Shown here one piece after another: positions 8,063 through 16,542 of a DNA stretch of 64,000 bases (the first letter of the stretch is position 1; each line of letters begins with the position of its first letter). A program made the translations under genes and the position numbers. Origin of the DNA: Granulicella mallensis MP5ACTX8 (GTDB lineage Bacteria; Acidobacteriota; Terriglobia; Terriglobales; Acidobacteriaceae); NCBI RefSeq assembly GCF_000178955.2, contig NC_016631.1:1178001-1242000 (forward strand). The letters run 5' to 3'. The notes beneath the pieces are model-generated. The model was given only the letters and a program-made list of their open reading frames with translations. It was not told the DNA's origin and did no database searches.

Positions 8063-9214
8063 TTAAAGCTTTGGTGCCGCTGGTTTAGGACGTTTGTAAA
8101 AGGGTGTCGGCACAACCTGCGCCTTCACCAGTTGGCCGCGAATCTCGACGGCGAGCTCGGTGCCGAGTTCGGTATAGGCGACGGGCACGTAGGCCAGGGC
8201 GATATTCTTCTTGAGGAACGGTGCGGGCGAACCCGATGTGATCTCGCCGATTTTGGTGCCGTCGAGTGTGGCGACGAGATAGCCATCGCGTCCGATGCCG
8301 CGGTCGACCATCTCCAGGCCGACCAGCTTGCGCGACGGCCCGCCGCTGTTTTGAACCTCGAGCAGCGCCTCGCGGCCGACGAAGTCCGTGCCCTTGTCGA
8401 GCTTGCAATAACGGCCCAGATTGGCCTCGAAGACGTTGATGGTGTCGGAGATCTCATGGCCGTAGAGCGCCATCGCCGACTCCAGCCGCAGGGTGTTGCG
8501 AGCTCCAAGCCCGCAGGGGATGATGCCGAACTCCTCACCGGCGGCGAGCACCTCGCCCCAGACGCGTGCGCTGGTCGGTTCGTCGGAAGGGATGTAGATC
8601 TCGAAGCCGTCCTCACCGGTATAGCCGGTGCGCGCGATCATCACGTTGTGGCAGCCGCAGACCTGCCCCCAGGTGAACCAGTAGTTCTTGATCGTCGAGA
8701 GATCGACGCCGGTCAGCTTCTGCAGGGTGGCTGCGGCCTTCGGGCCCTGGATCGCGAGCTGCGTGTAGTAATCGGAAAAATCGTTGACGTGAACGCCGCT
8801 CATGCCGCCGATCACCTGTCGTACCCACTGCACGTCCTTCTCGCGGGTGCCGGCATTGATGACGATCAGATAATCGTTGTCGCCGAGCTTGTGCAGCACC
8901 ACGTCGTCGACGAAGGTCCCGTTCGGATACAGCATCGCCGAGTAGTGGGCCTGGCCGGTCTGGAGCTTGCTGGCGTCGTTCATCAGCAGCTTCTGCACGG
9001 CGGCGAGCGAGTTCGGTCCGCGCAGCTGGATATCGCCCATATGCGAGACGTCAAAGAGGCCCACCGAGGTGCGTACGGCCATGTGCTCTTCGATCAGTCC
9101 GCGATATTGAACGGGCATATCCCAGCCGCCAAAGTCGACCATGCGCGCCTTGTGCGCGTGGTGGGTGGCGTGCAGGGCGGTACGGCGGAGGGCGGAAGGC
9201 GTTTCTGTCGTCAT
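8063..9214 (-). CDS. gcvT: Aminomethyltransferase (glycine cleavage T protein)
   Basis: A 383-aa tetrahydrofolate-dependent enzyme that releases ammonia and makes 5,10-methylene-THF from the GcvH-bound intermediate. The segment NGTFVDDVVLHKL contains the conserved catalytic Asp, and VDFGGWDMPVQY and ARTGYTGEDGFEIYIP are family patterns. The start at 9214 is chosen because TAAGGA lies nine bases upstream; the frame extends 16 codons further without another ribosome site. It is the first gene of the operon. A 6-bp hairpin (9233-9238 with 9250-9255) lies just ahead of the ribosome site, but no glycine riboswitch was recognised. Confidence 0.95.
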   Translation of the reverse strand: MTTETPSALRRTALHATHHAHKARMVDFGGWDMPVQYRGLIEEHMAVRTSVGLFDVSHMGDIQLRGPNSLAAVQKLLMNDASKLQTGQAHYSAMLYPNGTFVDDVVLHKLGDNDYLIVINAGTREKDVQWVRQVIGGMSGVHVNDFSDYYTQLAIQGPKAAATLQKLTGVDLSTIKNYWFTWGQVCGCHNVMIARTGYTGEDGFEIYIPSDEPTSARVWGEVLAAGEEFGIIPCGLGARNTLRLESAMALYGHEISDTINVFEANLGRYCKLDKGTDFVGREALLEVQNSGGPSRKLVGLEMVDRGIGRDGYLVATLDGTKIGEITSGSPAPFLKKNIALAYVPVAYTELGTELAVEIRGQLVKAQVVPTPFYKRPKPAAPKL

Positions 9215-9309
9215 AATGTCTGTCCTTAGGATGCACCAGTATGGGCAATTGGTGCGAGGCAACTGTCTACGATAGCAAACCTAAGGGTACGGCGAGAGAA
9301 AAAACGGCC

Positions 9310-9828
9310 TTATGGGGCTGGCGTCACCACTGTCTTCAGATCGTTCACCAGGGCGGCAATCCCATCGTCGAAGTTGCGGTCATGCGTCTTTTGCAGATAA
9401 GCGACATCGACCGATTCGGTAAACGTCCACAGGATGTAATGCGTAGGCCGGTCGTAGACCACGAGCCGAAACATCGGCAGCGGATCGGCGGCACCCTTCA
9501 CCTTGGCTCCCTGGTTATCGCCAAAGGCCGGCCCTTTGGGCGCCATCAGTTGAATCTCGAAGACCAGATCGGCCTCGGCAGGGCTTGAGGTCAGGGAAAA
9601 CGTCTTGTCCGAGGCAAGGGCTGCATAGAGTTCGTTATAAGCACGTGCTGTATCGCCGCTGAAGGGGTGAGGGAACAAGCCGCTATCGGCGCCTGCGTTG
9701 GAGACGAACACCTTTTTGCCGGCAACCAGGGGCGTTGGGAAGGGCGCTTTGCCGGGAAGTTGCTGAGCCTGCAAAGCGCCAGGCAAAAGGGCAAGCGATA
9801 GGAGAAGGAACAAACGAAGCTGCTTCAT
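9310..9828 (-). CDS. Exported protein of unknown function
   Basis: A 172-aa protein with a clear signal peptide: MKQLRLFLLLSLALLPGA followed by a cut at LQAQQ. The mature part has a predicted mixed alpha/beta pattern and contains FRLVVYDRPTHYILWTFTESV. AGAGG before the ATG at 9828 fixes the start; the 18 additional in-frame codons upstream lack a ribosome site. I recall similar secreted proteins of this length in Acidobacteria, but no function. It is separated from gcvT by about 95 bases on the same strand and may have its own promoter. Confidence 0.7.
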   Translation of the reverse strand: MKQLRLFLLLSLALLPGALQAQQLPGKAPFPTPLVAGKKVFVSNAGADSGLFPHPFSGDTARAYNELYAALASDKTFSLTSSPAEADLVFEIQLMAPKGPAFGDNQGAKVKGAADPLPMFRLVVYDRPTHYILWTFTESVDVAYLQKTHDRNFDDGIAALVNDLKTVVTPAP

Positions 9829-9948
9829 GGCGACCTCTTGCAGCAGGCCGTCGTATCGCCGTGCTGCTGTAGGAAAGGACACGAGCTTTGAGCTATTTGT
9901 TTCGCGAAGCAGCGATATTCGTTGGAACGAGGCAAAGAGGAGTGGGTA

Positions 9949-10434
9949 TCAGCTTCTCTGCCGGCGGTTCGCGCGCACAAAGCTGCTGATCGAAAAATAT
10001 GCAAAGACGAGGAACAGGAGTAGATAGAAGTAGGCCTTATGCGCTTCAGACGAACTGGGCGAGGCTTTGAAGCTATTGTGTAGCCGCCACACGCTCTGAC
10101 CCAGGACCAATGCAAACAGGGCGAAGAAGGTACCTGTCACCTCCAGCCAGAGAACGCTGGAAAACCGTTTTACCGGCGTTAGTACGGACCGTCCCAGGCC
10201 GCGCGCCTGTGTTTTGGCTACTTTTTGGACTTCGGCAACATTGCGATAAGCCTGCGCCGCCTGAGCTATTGGGGAGGGCCGTGGGGTGGTGGCCGCAGGA
10301 TTGGGCCGTGCCGTTTGCTGAGAGGCTGCACCGGAGGGATTCGGTGCTGTGGCGGCATCGACAGCGCTGATCAACGTCTTTGTGGCGTGGCGCGCACCAT
10401 AGCCAAGAGCGCGACCGAGGCGAACCCTATCCAT
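9949..10434 (-). CDS. Two-helix membrane protein of unknown function
   Basis: A 161-aa protein. The first 75 residues are Ala/Pro-rich and hydrophilic; two hydrophobic helices follow (about residues 97-113, VTGTFFALFALVLGQSV, and 136-151, YFYLLLFLVFAYFSIS), ending in a basic tail NRRQRS. The order suggests a cytoplasmic N-terminal region attached to a helical hairpin. It is divergent from the 69-aa gene at 10503. No family recognised. Confidence 0.6.
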   Translation of the reverse strand: MDRVRLGRALGYGARHATKTLISAVDAATAPNPSGAASQQTARPNPAATTPRPSPIAQAAQAYRNVAEVQKVAKTQARGLGRSVLTPVKRFSSVLWLEVTGTFFALFALVLGQSVWRLHNSFKASPSSSEAHKAYFYLLLFLVFAYFSISSFVRANRRQRS

Positions 10435-10502
10435 GGCCCCAGTGTATCGCGGCCCTTTGAAAACTTGCGAAGCAAAGCTGCCATCTCTGGCATCCTAGAG
10501 TC

Positions 10503-10712
10503 ATGGCGCCTGCGGATGAGGAAGACGAGAGTACGGGAAGCGTCAAAAAATGGGTCTGGGTGGTAGGAGGCTTGTGCGCGGCCACCGTTGGCTTCCTGGT
10601 CCTGGGTCCGAAGCGCGTAAAGCCTGTGCGAGATCTGGCTCATCGGCTTGAAGAGGCCTGGGAAGAGCACGATGACGGCCGGGACTCAGAGATTCAAGAC
10701 CCGGAGATTTAG
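10503..10712 (+). CDS. Small single-pass membrane protein
   Basis: A 69-aa protein: acidic N-terminus, one hydrophobic segment (WVWVVGGLCAATVGFLVLG, about residues 17-35), and a charged C-terminal tail with a short helix DLAHRLEEAWEEH. The organisation resembles small YtxH-like stress or envelope proteins, but there is no firm family match. It is divergent from the two-helix membrane protein and upstream of another small unknown gene. The existence of the gene rests on composition only. Confidence 0.5.
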   Translation: MAPADEEDESTGSVKKWVWVVGGLCAATVGFLVLGPKRVKPVRDLAHRLEEAWEEHDDGRDSEIQDPEI

Positions 10713-10860
10713 ACAGCGTTCCGCAATCTTGTTTTGCGACACCGCCGACATCAGCGTAATCTTGAGGGCAGTGGCACCCGCAGCTGCCGTTCCCGACAAT
10801 CTTCGATTGGGAATACCCGGTGCGTGGTCAGGGCGTTCTGAACAAAGCCGGGAGGTGGCA

Positions 10861-11172
10861 TTGAATCAACAGGTTAAAGACCTTATCCAAAAACTGGGCG
10901 AGGCGATTCATGAGTCGGTAGCTGAATCGGAAGCAATCGCGGGCGTGGTTCGAGAGATCCGTGAGCAGGGCTTCGACGTGCTGCTGATGCTGGAAGCGAC
11001 CATCGGCCTGAACGAGGTCGAGGACGACGATGAGGGTGCCGAAGGCGATGAAGGCAACGAAGCCGCGCATGGTCCCTTTACGCGCAACGATCTAACCTTC
11101 CTCAAGTCTTTACGCATCACAACGGAAGAGCATGAATCGGGCGCGGGCGGCGATACAACCAACGGTGTATAA
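10861..11172 (+). CDS. Small unknown protein, TTG start
   Basis: A 103-aa protein. The frame is open from 10648, but the best start is TTG 10861, because GGAGG (10851-10855) lies five bases before it; GTG 10855 is the alternative. The protein has an amphipathic helical N-terminal half (QQVKDLIQKLGEAIHESV) and a highly acidic stretch (EVEDDDEGAEGDEG), then a short C-terminal domain with NDLTFLKSLRI. Cytosolic, with no known family. It precedes glgC by about 95 bases. Confidence 0.55.
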   Translation: MNQQVKDLIQKLGEAIHESVAESEAIAGVVREIREQGFDVLLMLEATIGLNEVEDDDEGAEGDEGNEAAHGPFTRNDLTFLKSLRITTEEHESGAGGDTTNGV

Positions 11173-11266
11173 CCGCATCTACCTCAGTGTTTTGACTGTG
11201 TGCTAGACTCGTGGCCTGTTTTGCGTCTAACGGCTGTGCACGCATTTTGAAGAGGTAAGGGACTAC

Positions 11267-12529
11267 ATGAGAGATACGCTGGGTGTACTACTCGCTGGGG
11301 GTGCCGGCGAGAGGCTTTTCCCTTTGACTCGCGACCGCGCCAAACCGGCGGTTCCTTTTGCAGGTCAATATCGCATCATCGACATCACACTTTCGAACTG
11401 CATCAACTCCGACCTCCGCCACGTTTACATCCTGACGCAGTACAAGGCGCTTTCGCTGAACCGCCATATCCGCGAGGGCTGGGGCCCTGTAGTGGCCAGC
11501 GAGCTGGGCGAGTTCATCGAGATCCTGCCGCCGATGCAGCGCGTCTCCAAGAGCTGGTACCAGGGCACGGCCGACGCGGTCTTTCAGAACATCTACTCCA
11601 TCGGCTCGGAAGAGCCTACGTATGTGCTGATCCTCTCCGGCGATCACATCTACAAGATGAACTATGCGCTGATGAAGCAGCAGCATACGGAGTCGGGCGC
11701 CGACGTCACGATTGCCACCTTGCCGGTGAGTCCCAATCAGGTCTCGCAGTTCGGTGTTGTCGAAGTGGCGCAGAACAGCGAAGTCACGGGCTTCGTCGAA
11801 AAGCCGAAGGAGACCAACATCCGGTCGCCCTTCAACCCCGACATGGTCGACGTCTCGATGGGCATCTACCTCTTCAACACGGACGTGCTGATTCCCGAGC
11901 TGATGAAGGATGCCGAAGACCCGAACTCCAAGCATGACTTCGGCCACGACATCCTGCCGAAGCTGCTCGGGCGCTACAAGGTGCACGCCTACAACTTCGT
12001 CGATGAGAATAAGCAGCGCGCTCTCTACTGGCGCGATGTGGGAACCCTGGAGGCCTACTACGAGGCCAACATGGATATCGCCGCCGTAGCCCCGACATTC
12101 AACCTCTACGACAAGGCCTGGCCGATGCGCACCCGAGCGTACCAGTATCCGCCGGCGAAGTTCGTCTTCGGTGAGCCGGGCCGCACGGGTATGGCGATCA
12201 ACTCGATTGTCAGCGCTGGTTCAATCGTCTCGGGCTCGGTGGTGCGCAACTCGGTGCTCTCGCAGGATGTTCGTGTGAACAGCTATGCGGATGTCGATTC
12301 CAGCATCATCTTTTCGCACGTCAATGTGGGCCGCCACTGCCGCATTCGTCACGCCATTATTGATCGCGACGTACATATTCCGGACGGAACGGTGATCGGC
12401 TATGACCCGGTCGAGGACAAGAAAAACTACTTCGTCACGCCCAGCGGTCTCACCGTCGTCACGCGCGACTACTCGGTCTATGAGAACCCAGTCTCGCCAG
12501 ACTTTATGCAGGTAAGCGAAGGCTGGTAA
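11267..12529 (+). CDS. glgC: Glucose-1-phosphate adenylyltransferase
   Basis: A 420-aa enzyme making ADP-glucose from glucose-1-phosphate and ATP, the committed step of glycogen (or ADP-glucose-based trehalose) synthesis. The N-terminal nucleotidyltransferase domain shows LLAGGAGERLFPLTRDRAKPA, YQGTADAVFQN, SGDHIYKMNY and GFVEKPKE; the C-terminal left-handed beta-helix follows from about residue 300. AGAGGTAAGGGA precedes the ATG. It stands alone here, without glgA or glgB, and ends in a strong terminator. Confidence 0.96.
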   Translation: MRDTLGVLLAGGAGERLFPLTRDRAKPAVPFAGQYRIIDITLSNCINSDLRHVYILTQYKALSLNRHIREGWGPVVASELGEFIEILPPMQRVSKSWYQGTADAVFQNIYSIGSEEPTYVLILSGDHIYKMNYALMKQQHTESGADVTIATLPVSPNQVSQFGVVEVAQNSEVTGFVEKPKETNIRSPFNPDMVDVSMGIYLFNTDVLIPELMKDAEDPNSKHDFGHDILPKLLGRYKVHAYNFVDENKQRALYWRDVGTLEAYYEANMDIAAVAPTFNLYDKAWPMRTRAYQYPPAKFVFGEPGRTGMAINSIVSAGSIVSGSVVRNSVLSQDVRVNSYADVDSSIIFSHVNVGRHCRIRHAIIDRDVHIPDGTVIGYDPVEDKKNYFVTPSGLTVVTRDYSVYENPVSPDFMQVSEGW

Positions 12530-12542
12530 GAGCCGAGTGGCA

Positions 12543-12636
12543 AGTGACAAGTGGTAAGTAGCAATACAAAAGCGGCGCGGAATGATCATCATTCCGCGCC
12601 GCTCAGTTTTTGCTTTGTGACTTACCACTTGTCACT
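12543..12636. terminator. Nested hairpin terminator after glgC
   Basis: The inner stem (12571-12584 with 12590-12603, GC-rich AGCGGCGCGGAATG and its complement) is followed by CAGTTTTT, a standard intrinsic terminator. It is enclosed in a second, perfect 17-bp inverted repeat, 12543-12559 with 12620-12636. The region lies between convergent glgC and the beta-barrel gene and could serve both. Confidence 0.85.
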
Positions 12637-12642
12637 CTGCTT

Positions 12643-13392
12643 CTACCGCTTCCCGAACTTATAGACCAGTCCCGCTGAGATCGAGAAGAACTCACGCGTC
12701 TCGGTTCCGAAGTGCTCGAATATGAGATCGGGCTGCAGGCGGATGGCCACGCGGGGAGCGTAGTTGAAGTCGATGCTGCCGCCCACGGCGCCAAAGGGGC
12801 TGGTGGTATTGGGATACAGACCTGCGGTCTCCGTTGTGGGGACCTGTCCTCCACCGGGAGGTGGCGGGTAGCCGGTAATGGCCGTGTCGAAGGTTCCATG
12901 CGTCGCACCGGCGAGTGCGTGGTAGTCGATCGCGGCATAGCGGTTCTTGAAGCCGCGCCACTGCACGCCGCCACTGACGATGTTCTGGTACACCAGCACG
13001 CGGTTGAGATTGAAGACTTGTACCTGCGGGCTGGTGGGGGACGTTCCGGCCTGGATGCGGTAGTCTCCGACGACTCCCAGATGGCTGGTAAGCCAGTAAG
13101 TGCCCATCACCTCGCCGCCGCCCATGTTGTAGTGCTTGGGCAAGGCCTGCCCGGCCTGGCCGTTGCTGTAGCTCAGTCCGCCATAGACCTCCCACTTGTT
13201 GTTGTAGACCGGTCCGGTAGAGGGTGCCAGCGCCGGCGCCGTGATGGCTGAGGTTGAGCTCATGGCCTTGGTTCCGGGGGCGGCGACCTGCGCCTGCGAG
13301 CTGATGGCGCTGAAAAGGCCTGTTCCTGCCAGAACAAACGCCGCTATCGGCGTGCGCCAGCGGCGCGTGGATGAAGCTGTTTGATTCGTCAC
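12643..13392 (-). CDS. Outer-membrane beta-barrel-like protein
   Basis: A 249-aa exported protein. The N-terminal signal sequence (TPIAAFVLAGTGLFSAISSQ, cut near AQA) is followed by about 30 low-complexity residues, then alternating hydrophobic/polar strands (WEVYGGLSYSNGQ, GTYWLTSHLGVVGDYRI, VSGGVQWRGF). The C-terminus (ISAGLVYKFGKR) resembles the last strand of an OmpA/OmpW-type barrel. It is convergent with glgC. The fold is inferred from the strand pattern; ligand or role unknown. Confidence 0.7.
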   Translation of the reverse strand: MTNQTASSTRRWRTPIAAFVLAGTGLFSAISSQAQVAAPGTKAMSSTSAITAPALAPSTGPVYNNKWEVYGGLSYSNGQAGQALPKHYNMGGGEVMGTYWLTSHLGVVGDYRIQAGTSPTSPQVQVFNLNRVLVYQNIVSGGVQWRGFKNRYAAIDYHALAGATHGTFDTAITGYPPPPGGGQVPTTETAGLYPNTTSPFGAVGGSIDFNYAPRVAIRLQPDLIFEHFGTETREFFSISAGLVYKFGKR

Positions 13393-13602
13393 GTGGAAGA
13401 TTGTCCTCTGCTGCTGGCGCCGGAGCGCGCTGTTATCTCAGGTGCGCGCCTTCGCGGTGCGTCCGTCTAAGGATATAACGCCGGGCATGGTTTGCGGCGA
13501 ATCCTGGGGATTGTATCCAGCGAAGGCTATGGCGGGGCAGGCTTATCCGCCGTTTTGTTGCGGACGAGGAACACAGGCGCAGGTCGGTACAGGAGGCTGT
13601 AA

Positions 13603-14097
13603 GTGAAGAAACGAGAGCAGGGCATGATCGTTGTGGCTCTGATGTTTCTCTTTGGGGCTTCAGGTTTGGCGGTCTCCCAGGGAATACCGTCGCAGAGACA
13701 TGGTGGCCTGGTATTGAAGGACCTTCCGATCCCTAAAGGTGCGCGAGTGATCGGCCTGGAAGTCCATTTGGCTGCCGGGGCATTCGATAGTCTGGCGGAG
13801 ATCCCTGTCGGATGGCATGTTGTGGTGGACAATGATCCCTCATGGCAGGCAAATTTCGAGGCCCACGCAAGTGCTGGAGCCGAGGGACTGGATGAAAGCA
13901 CGGTACAGAATCTCTGGCTTGAGGTGATAAAAAACGAAGTTGGAGACAGGAAGTTCATCGCGTCAGGATGGGTGATTTTGACCTCCAATGCTGAGAAGGA
14001 AAGGCGAATCCCCTTGAGTTCCTACAATTTCGACTTTGTTGAGCGCTATCCTCGGCACCGGCTCCATGATCCGGACGCGCCCGGACATTGGCGTTGA
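13603..14097 (+). CDS. Secreted protein of unknown function, GTG start
   Basis: A 164-aa protein. AGGAGG (13591-13596) six bases ahead of GTG 13603 makes this start secure. The N-terminus MKKREQGMIVVALMFLFGAS is a signal peptide or anchor, with a probable cut near VSQG. The rest is a globular domain (residues 40-150) with no recognised family. The codon choice and looser composition differ slightly from neighbours. It is flanked by a divergent beta-barrel gene and downstream tatA, with no sign of co-transcription. Confidence 0.6.
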   Translation: MKKREQGMIVVALMFLFGASGLAVSQGIPSQRHGGLVLKDLPIPKGARVIGLEVHLAAGAFDSLAEIPVGWHVVVDNDPSWQANFEAHASAGAEGLDESTVQNLWLEVIKNEVGDRKFIASGWVILTSNAEKERRIPLSSYNFDFVERYPRHRLHDPDAPGHWR

Positions 14098-14224
14098 TGT
14101 CCCTGCAGGGACTGGGTTTCGGGAACGTTGAAACCTGTCTATACCTCAGCAAAGACTACAGGTTCGTGCGACAATGGAGGTGCTTTTACACGTCTTAACG
14201 GCGTGTGACGAATGGAGAATCAAT

Positions 14225-14449
14225 ATGGAGATCTTTCAACCTTGGCACTTGATTATTGTGGCCCTGGTCGCTGTCCTCCTCTTCGGCGGTCGTAAGCTGC
14301 CGGAGCTTGGCAAAGGTCTTGGCGAAGGACTGCGCGGTTTCAAAGAGGGCATGAAGGGAATTACGGACGATGCTAAGGCAGACGCCAAGCCTGCGGATGC
14401 CACTCATACCGTTACTCCTACTCCTAAGGTCGAAGAGACCCCTAAGTAA
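14225..14449 (+). CDS. tatA: Twin-arginine translocase subunit TatA/TatE
   Basis: A 74-aa Tat pore-forming subunit. Short N-terminal transmembrane helix (WHLIIVALVAVLLFGG), then the FGG hinge and the amphipathic helix (KLPELGKGLGEGLRGFKEG), then a Pro/Thr/Lys-rich tail. GGAG lies upstream of the ATG at 14225; a longer in-frame reading from 14174 lacks family support. It is not next to tatB or tatC, as is common for stand-alone tatA in this phylum. It is a membrane protein that exports folded proteins. Confidence 0.93.
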   Translation: MEIFQPWHLIIVALVAVLLFGGRKLPELGKGLGEGLRGFKEGMKGITDDAKADAKPADATHTVTPTPKVEETPK

Positions 14450-14583
14450 ACAAGGGTCGAAGGAAGCCTCATGGCGGAGTCGTTTCTGTCACGCCATTTC
14501 CTCGTTCATCTGCTCTGACGGTGGCCTCAATCTGTTCGTTATGTATATGGGACTGCCCCAAGCATCCGGAAGCGTAGCGATTT

Positions 14584-15486
14584 ATGAAGCTAAAATCTGA
14601 TTACCTTGTAAAGCCGCACACCAAAGTGCGGCTTTCGCATCTCTCGACCAGCGAAACCGGCGACTTTCACGACAAAGACGCCGCAGAGCCTGTTCTGGCT
14701 AAACATCGCGAGCAGCTCGACGCCCTGCAGGACGTCCTCTACGCCTCGCAGTCCAGGGCGGTGCTGATTGTCTTGCAGGGCATGGATACCGCCGGCAAAG
14801 ACGGCACCATCCGGCACATTTTTTCAGGGATCAATCCGCAGGGCTGCGATGTCGCCTCCTTCAAGGTGCCGACCCCGCTGGAGGCTCGCCATGAGTTTCT
14901 GTGGCGCTGCCAGGCGCAGACGCCGCCGCGCGGCATGATCGGCATCTTCAACCGCTCGCACTATGAGGATGTGCTCTCTCCGCGTGTTCACGGCCTGATC
15001 GGAGAAAAGACAGCGCGCCGCCGCATGGACAACATCAATGGGTGGGAGCAGACACTGGTTGATAACGGGGTTGTGATCCTCAAGTTCTTCCTGCACATCT
15101 CGCGCGAGGAGCAGACCAGCCGCCTGCAGGCGCGCATCGATACGCCCGGCAAGAGCTGGAAGCTCTCGCCCGCAGACTTCGCCGAGCGCAAGTTCTGGCC
15201 GAAGTACGTCGACGCCTACGAAGATATTCTTCGGCATACGAGCCACAAGCATGCGCCGTGGTTTGTGATTCCGGCGGACAACAAGTGGTACCGCAACGTG
15301 GCGATCTCGCAGATTCTGGTCGATGCCATGAAGGGCCTGAAGCTGGAGTATCCGAAGCCGACCTTCGACCCGTCCGGCATCAAGCTCACGAAAGAAAGCG
15401 CGGATTCGACTGCAAAGAAGGTCGAGGCCCGCAAGAATCGCAAGAGTAAAAACGCTCCCGCCGCAGACGCGCCCAAGGCGACGTAA
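14584..15486 (+). CDS. ppk2: PPK2-family polyphosphate:nucleotide phosphotransferase
   Basis: A 300-aa kinase that uses polyphosphate to phosphorylate nucleotides. The P-loop region QGMDTAGKDGTIRHIF, the NRSHYEDVLSPRVHG lid-side motif and the WYRNVAIS segment place it in the PPK2_rel type (TIGR03709). A C-terminal Lys/Ala-rich tail of about 25 residues is probably disordered. GGAAG lies before the ATG. It is monocistronic by context. Whether it favours AMP, ADP or GDP cannot be read from the sequence. Confidence 0.92.
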   Translation: MKLKSDYLVKPHTKVRLSHLSTSETGDFHDKDAAEPVLAKHREQLDALQDVLYASQSRAVLIVLQGMDTAGKDGTIRHIFSGINPQGCDVASFKVPTPLEARHEFLWRCQAQTPPRGMIGIFNRSHYEDVLSPRVHGLIGEKTARRRMDNINGWEQTLVDNGVVILKFFLHISREEQTSRLQARIDTPGKSWKLSPADFAERKFWPKYVDAYEDILRHTSHKHAPWFVIPADNKWYRNVAISQILVDAMKGLKLEYPKPTFDPSGIKLTKESADSTAKKVEARKNRKSKNAPAADAPKAT

Positions 15487-15546
15487 GCGGCCGCAGAAGC
15501 GTCAAAGCTTTCGATCGCAAAGGTAAGTATCTCTCCAGGCTGGTCC

Positions 15547-16431
15547 TCAGATACTGACCATCACCACGGCAGCTACAGCCACAGCCATACCCACAAGCTG
15601 CCGCCGCGTGGGACGCTCGTGCAGTTGCCATGCCGCCAGCAGGATCGTCGAGGCCGGATAGAGCGAAGCCAGCACCGCTGCCACGTCCAGCCGGCCGAGA
15701 CGCGTCGCAGCGACAAAGAGTATATTCCCGCCAGTATCGAGCAGCGCCACGGAGAGGGCCCACAGGATAGCGGAGGAGGGGAGGTGTTTCGCGCCTCCGT
15801 CTTCCTTGCCTCCGCTCAGGCGTAGGGTCAGCAGCGTCAGGCCGCAGGTAGTGAGGCTGCCGATACGGGCCAGCGCCATCGGCATGAAGATGCCGAGCGG
15901 ATTCGCCATGCGCAGCGCGACGAAATAAACTCCAAAGCCAATGCCGGCAAGGATAGCGAGGCTCAGTGTGCTGCGGCCGGAGTCCTCGGGGGAAGGCCCT
16001 GCGGCGATCGCCCAGATGGCGATAAACGCAAGAGCAAATCCGACGATCCGCAGAGTGCCGGGCGCACCTTCCAGCAGGCTGGAGACCAGTGCCGGAATGG
16101 CAGCAGCCAGGAGACCGCTGATGGCGGCTGAAACCCCCATCTCTCCACGTGAAAGCGCAATATAAAACGCGGTCAGAGAGATTCCGCCCGCGACACCGGC
16201 CAGCACGCCCCAGCCCAGCAGAGCGCCGTGGGGCATCGGCTCATGACGCAGCAGGAGGATGGACGCCAGCACGATAAAACTGACGGAGTGGGACATCAGG
16301 ATGACCCGCAACGTCGAGCGAATCGAGCCTCCGGCAGCCTTGACCCCCATGCCGCCGGAGAAGTCTCCGCCTCCCCAGGCCAATGCCGAAGCCAGCGCGA
16401 TCAAGGCATTGCTGTGTATGTTCCAGTTCAT
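15547..16431 (-). CDS. EamA/DMT-family transporter
   Basis: A 294-aa integral membrane protein with about ten hydrophobic helices arranged as two EamA repeats (roughly residues 5-135 and 150-290). The short loops carry charged residues such as RGEMGVSAAI at the end of the first repeat and LGRLDVAAVLASLYPAST in the second, the usual DMT pattern. The start at 16431 gives MNWNIHSNALIALA; 14 additional in-frame codons exist upstream. Substrate unknown. It is downstream of, and separated by a terminator from, the VWFA gene on the same strand. Confidence 0.88.
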   Translation of the reverse strand: MNWNIHSNALIALASALAWGGGDFSGGMGVKAAGGSIRSTLRVILMSHSVSFIVLASILLLRHEPMPHGALLGWGVLAGVAGGISLTAFYIALSRGEMGVSAAISGLLAAAIPALVSSLLEGAPGTLRIVGFALAFIAIWAIAAGPSPEDSGRSTLSLAILAGIGFGVYFVALRMANPLGIFMPMALARIGSLTTCGLTLLTLRLSGGKEDGGAKHLPSSAILWALSVALLDTGGNILFVAATRLGRLDVAAVLASLYPASTILLAAWQLHERPTRRQLVGMAVAVAAVVMVSI

Positions 16432-16474
16432 TGAAAGGTTCTTCCGTTTAAAACTTGTCCAGCGACTACCCATT

Positions 16475-16512
16475 AAAACGTCAAAGGCACGGCTGAAGCC
16501 GCGCCTTTGACG
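16475..16512 (-). terminator. Intrinsic terminator after VWFA gene
   Basis: A 15-bp stem with one mismatch (16479-16493 with 16498-16512, core CGTCAAAGGC/GCCTTTGACG), loop TTCA on the minus strand, followed by TTTTAA. It lies 30 bases past the stop of the VWFA gene. Hairpins of this kind recur in the gene gaps of this window. Confidence 0.8.
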
Positions 16513-16542
16513 AAACCTGTCTTGTAATTATAGCGATCTGGC

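Noticed and set aside
9215-9300. Possible glycine riboswitch ahead of gcvT
   Set aside because: Only a 6-bp hairpin (9233-9238 with 9250-9255) is seen; the conserved glycine-aptamer core and tandem arrangement are missing.
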